A stretch of 64,000 nt of DNA, taken from contig OX463780.1 in assembly GCA_949825025.1 (NCBI GenBank), positions 21,346,356 to 21,410,355 on the forward strand, in the 5' to 3' direction. Shown here in pieces: positions 60,336 to 64,000 of this stretch. Positions within the stretch are counted from its first letter, which is position 1; each line of letters starts with the position of its first letter. This stretch comes from Siphlonurus alternatus. Lineage: Eukaryota > Arthropoda > Insecta > Ephemeroptera > Siphlonuridae. The notes under the pieces are model-generated. The model was not told the DNA's origin. It made no database searches and saw nothing but the letters and a program-made list of their open reading frames with translations. The translations under genes were made by a program, and so were the position numbers.

Positions 60336-62565
60336 TTACAGCTCCGAAACCTCTCGAAGCTGTTTTGCTAGACCTGGCTCGCAAAGGTCAAGCGAAGTCT
60401 TCTCCTCTCGGTTCTTTAGTGTTAGGTTGGCTCCATGCTGCACAAGCAGACGTGCCTCATGACGACGGTCTTCCTCGCAAGCCAAGTGCCTGCAAAGTAT
60501 TTTAGAAAATTACTATGATTCATAAGGAAAAGGTAAAGGACAATCTGCACCATGGAGAAATTACTCTATAATTTATCCATGATCTGCACAACATTTTTTT
60601 TTTATTGCATATTTGGACAGAGGACCGTTAGTGATGTTCTGTGATCTGCCAATTTTTTTAACCCTCTTATCACCCTTAAAATCATGGTGCAAAACTCTGA
60701 GACTTCATAGTCTAGCAAAGTAAATATATTATAACACTTATGCACAGTTTTGCATAACATTGCAAAACTATGACATCAGCATCATTCTCTTCAATTTTGA
60801 GGGTGTTGTAAAAGTTAAAAAAATTGACAATACATAACTTGAGGTTCTCTATTATCCAAATTTGCAATAAAGAAAATGTCATGCAGGTTGTGTATTAACT
60901 GGAACCATTGTTATAATAACCTATAACCCTTGTTTTCTGTAGCTATTGACTTTGCTAGAAAATCAATAGTGTTCTGTCAAAACAACTAAATGCATAACTT
61001 GTTTTTCACAACCGAGCTAGTTGGTAACCTTGCTATTTTCTGGTTAAAAAAATGAAACTTAGGAAAACTAGTGGGCAAAACTAACTTTACAGTGTTATAA
61101 AAAGCATCTTTCATGAGGGATTCAAAACATTTTCAAATGTTACTGTGCCTGAGATTGTGGACTCTTGCAGAGCATGTATAACCCTGAAACTCACAGTGGA
61201 GAGTTGCCTTCTGCATCTACTGCTGACACTTCGATGCCTGGGGTGGCAAGTAGGCTAGTTACAATGGCCGTACGACCCTGCGAAGCTGCTCGGTGAAGTG
61301 CAGTCGCTCCTCGCTTGTCCTTGACATTCACATCTGCACCCTCCTTGAGCAGCATCTCAACCACCTGCAAAACATTGGTATCACAATGTAGAATCCATGG
61401 ATAATTCCTCCATGGTAGGATCTTTCTTTGTACAAATAAGGTCACTCAATCTACTGTTTGAGTTGATTTTTATTTATTTTTTATCGGAGTGTCTTTCAAG
61501 CCATATTTAAGTTGTATGGCTGCAAGGAGTATTCCTTGATATTTCGTTTGTAAATCAAATCACAACCGGAAAATAGCACAATCTCCCATGAAGTTCCATG
61601 TGATGAAACACTACATCTATGTCACTTCCGTTTGGGAAGTGAACTGTTTCTAAGCAACGACAGAGCCAGCCTTTTTTTTTAATCCTTATCCTGCAATACT
61701 ATTTCTCAGACTTGGAGGAGAGGGGGGGCTGTATTTAGAGACCTTTTTGGGGGAGAGGGGCGATTGGATTGCACCCATATAGAACCATGGCACATTATAC
61801 AGCATACCATTATACAGCATATATACAGGCTCGAACTGGCCATAAGGCTGGGTCAGGGATCCCTGACTGGCCCCTCAGATTTTTAACACAGGAGCATAGG
61901 AAAAGTGGCCTTAGACCCCCTGAAAAGTGGCCCCTGCTGCCTGTAATGCCTATATGGCCCTGACTGGCCCCTAGCTTCCCAGTCCGAGCCTGACAGAATA
62001 TAATAGACCAAAACTTTGCAATGGACAACATACATGAAAATTTTTTATCGCAGAAATGAATAGAGGGTACCAAATTATGATTCTCTGAATATTTTCAGAT
62101 TTTTTTCAAACCCAGAACTATTTTTAAATAATTATTGAAAGTGCGGCCACACCCCCTGGAGGCGTCAATAGGCGTCCAGTCTCTATCCTTTTTATTAAGA
62201 ATTCAGAGGTGCCAACTGAAATCACAGGACTTTCAATAATTATTTAAAAATAGTTCCGAGTCTCCAAAAAATCTGAAAAAATTCAGAGTAGTATAATTTG
62301 GTGCCCTCTATTCATTTCTGCATTAAAATTTTTTCATGTATGTTGTCCATTATAGTATTTATTTTTATGAAACTTTTACAAGTCATTATATTATTATAAG
62401 CATATCTACGCCTATAAAACATACCTCTTTCCAACCCTTTGATGCAGAGAGTTGCAGTGAGGAATGACCCTCTTGGTTTTTGGCATTCACATCAGCTCCC
62501 TTTCCTATCAGCAATGCAACAACCTCCAAGTGGCCAGCAGATGCAGCAAGAATCAGAGGTGTTGA
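60336..62565 (-). CDS. PSMD10: PSMD10/gankyrin ankyrin-repeat proteasome chaperone, C-terminal exons only
   Basis: Gankyrin is an ankyrin-repeat chaperone that binds the Rpt3 ATPase during assembly of the 19S proteasome base (family knowledge). Minus-strand exons: 62425-62565 (or 62571, see below), 61195-61364, 60336-60489 with the stop at 60336-60338. They encode 154 residues. Ankyrin motifs in order: TPLILAASAGHLEVVALLIGKG..., SSLQLSASKGWKEVVEMLLKEG..., TALHRAASQGRTAIVTSLLA..., EGNSPLHLACEEDRRHEARL..., EEKTSLDLC. The order and the segments EGN(S/T)PLHLAC and EEKT at the C-terminus match PSMD10 rather than generic ankyrin proteins. About 70 N-terminal residues are missing and must lie beyond the right edge. 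The first exon here has tandem acceptors TTTCAG-TTTCAG that would add or drop two residues. Confidence 0.88.
61826..61992. mobile_element. Short hAT-like MITE in a PSMD10 intron
   Basis: caggctcgaactggcc at the left and cccagtccgagcctg at the right are inverted with small differences. The interior repeats tgactggcccct and gtggcc. Flanking sequences are similar (acagcata / acagaata) but not an exact duplication. Confidence 0.6.
62022..62349. mobile_element. TGGACAACATACATG palindromic MITE in a PSMD10 intron
   Basis: TIRs tggacaacatacatgaaaa and the complement ending tatgttgtcca. Arms and the centre ccccctggaggcgtcaatag match the copy at 13139-13471 closely. Confidence 0.88.
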
Positions 62566-62571
62566 CTGAAA

Positions 62572-63489
62572 CTGAAAATAAAAATTCACAATGTTCAAGC
62601 AGTACAGCCAGTATAGGCATATTTTGTGTTTTCACAAAGATGGAAAAAAGAAGAATATGATTGGGGTTGTCATCATGCTGGATGGTTGAATGAAATAAGA
62701 AGGGAATCATAAAGTATGCTTGTATGGTGTTTGTTTTGGTAGAATGAGCAGTAAGTAATTAAGACACAGTTAAAAAGTTTGGGGGAAAAAAATCCATTTA
62801 ATTGGGAAATTAAAATGTGAGGGCAGTAAGTTGTGCTTTGGGAAAATATTCTTACAAGATGTGTGGAAGAGTGGATCATTTACTATTTGTTGTGTATAAC
62901 TATATACCAATATCAGCTTTCATACTTTTGTCAACTTGGCGCCTTTTACTTACAGTTAGTGCGCATTATAATTATCTCTGATCTTATTTCCCATCATGCT
63001 TTGCCGTTTCCTGTTAGAAGAGTCATGACTATCATCTTCACGGAGTTTCTGATACTCCAGTTCTATTCAAGTTATTTAAGTATGTATCTATCTCTGCGTT
63101 TGATAAACTTGTTAATATGAACTCCTATCTTCTCATTTCAACTTAGATCTAAGAATACCTCACTATTAAAGCCATGACAGGAGTTTCGGGAAATTTATGG
63201 AACTAGAAAATCTGTACTGACATAACATAAGACAGCTAGAAAATAGCAAATAGGAATATCCGACTTTCATTTTTGGCACATTTTGGAAATGGAACTTTGA
63301 AAACTGGGTTGTTTCTATTTTGAATAATAATCAGAAACCAGGTAAAACAGCCATGCAAGGACACAATTGGAATCTGAAAATAATTCTGAATGAATGAGTC
63401 GGAAATAGGTCAAATCCGGAAATTTCCAGACATAAACTTTTGTTTAAAAACCTATGTATAATACATACTGAAGGAGGAGATTATGTTCC
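62572..63489 (-). other. Intron of PSMD10, no features seen
   Basis: No further ankyrin exon was found on the minus strand up to the window edge, so this should be intronic. Sequence is AT-rich and not recognisably repetitive. Confidence 0.45.
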
Positions 63490-63835
63490 AGCAAATTCTT
63501 CTACTCTATGTTTGTAAACAAAATATTGTTGGTAATGTCTGTCCAGTTAAGAATAATAAGAGAAAATTATTGATTTAATTGTATGTAACTTATAGAAAAT
63601 TATTGATAATTATCAAAGTGGAATGATTAAAATTAACTATATAGCACCAACAGTGTCATCACCGGTAGGGTTCTGTGCAATGGTGGGCAGAATCAGGTAC
63701 AGTATCTATACTATATATACTGTATAATACACACTCAAAGAGGTTTCATCAGACAGACGTTATGGACAGTTTTTTTTTTTTTTTTTTTTACAACCACATA
63801 TCAAGTATGTAGAAGACTTTGATTCTCAGTGCCCT
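63490..63835. mobile_element. Foldback MITE (caccaaagtcttctgctcg family), copy 2
   Basis: aaattcttctactctatgtt at the left is mirrored by agtatgtagaagactttgat at the right. Internal blocks gtaaacaaaatattgtt and taatgtctgtcc follow the copy at 17694-17998 with many substitutions. Confidence 0.65.
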
Positions 63836-63857
63836 CAGCGCCATGCATTCTCTCTCC

Positions 63858-64000
63858 CTTTTTTTTTTTTTTTTTTTTGTTAAAGGATTCACCTCTAAGA
63901 GCTTAGAGCTTGTGGAGGGGTAATGGGTAGGGATAAGGGAAGGAAAAGATGGTGGCCACGGCCTGTTACGCGTCCCAGCATTCACTGAGGTGAGACTGAG
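63858..64000 (-). mobile_element. 5S-headed SINE, 3' part, truncated by the window edge
   Basis: A plus-strand T run (the poly(A) tail) is followed by ggattcacctctaagagctt and gatggtggccacggcctgtt, as in the copy at 29071-29468. The 5S-like head lies beyond 64000. Confidence 0.85.

Noticed and set aside
61826..61992. Coding exon suggested by higher GC
   Set aside because: The terminal inverted repeats and internal ggcccct repeats explain it as a short hAT-like MITE; stop codons break each frame across its length.

Overview
This is a eukaryotic, almost certainly animal, nuclear sequence. It is AT-rich, its genes are split into exons by GT-AG introns, and the space between exons is packed with transposon remnants. 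Six protein-coding genes are supported by spliced reading frames that I followed codon by codon across exon junctions: (1) a DEG/ENaC sodium-channel subunit (minus, 42-8757, continuing off the left edge and lacking a confirmed first exon); (2) POLR2F/RPB6, a subunit shared by RNA polymerases I, II and III (minus, 15828-20352, complete); (3) a synaptogyrin (plus, 27285-32267, complete); (4) a divergent heterotrimeric G-protein alpha subunit (minus, 37722-42420, complete, seven coding exons); (5) a LUC7L-type U1 snRNP splicing factor (plus, 44664-58450, complete, nine coding exons); (6) the last three coding exons of PSMD10/gankyrin (minus, 60336-62565, continuing off the right edge). The gene set, the divergent G-alpha and the large AT-rich repeat load would suit an early-branching marine invertebrate such as a sponge, but that placement is inference; no marker here fixes the taxon.

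The most interesting content is non-coding. The last six introns of LUC7L each carry a near-identical box C/D snoRNA, with the same guide upstream of box D in all six. That guide can pair with a conserved stretch of 18S rRNA as I remember it. LUC7L intron 5 has grown from a few hundred bases to 5.6 kb through a stack of nested DNA transposons that landed about 20 bases beyond its snoRNA. LUC7L intron 2 holds a candidate poison exon.

Repeats fall into recognisable families: a 5S-rRNA-headed SINE (six copies or fragments) and a tRNA-Thr-like-headed SINE that share the same 3' body; palindromic MITEs ending in TTAA; Tc1/mariner-type foldbacks flanked by TA, one enclosing an open reading frame that looks captured; hAT-type elements, two with exact 8-bp target duplications; and one 5'-truncated CR1/jockey-group LINE with an intact RT frame, lying between the divergently transcribed G-alpha and LUC7L genes.

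Layout: 1-8.8 kb DEG/ENaC; 8.8-15.8 kb transposon-filled intergenic; 15.8-20.4 kb RPB6; 20.4-27.3 kb repeats, including a CpG-dense element just upstream of synaptogyrin; 27.3-32.3 kb synaptogyrin; 32.3-37.7 kb tail-to-tail intergenic; 37.7-42.4 kb G-alpha; 42.7-44.3 kb LINE; 44.7-58.5 kb LUC7L with snoRNAs; 58.5-60.3 kb tail-to-tail intergenic; 60.3-64 kb PSMD10 3' exons. The genes are unrelated in function and there is no operon.
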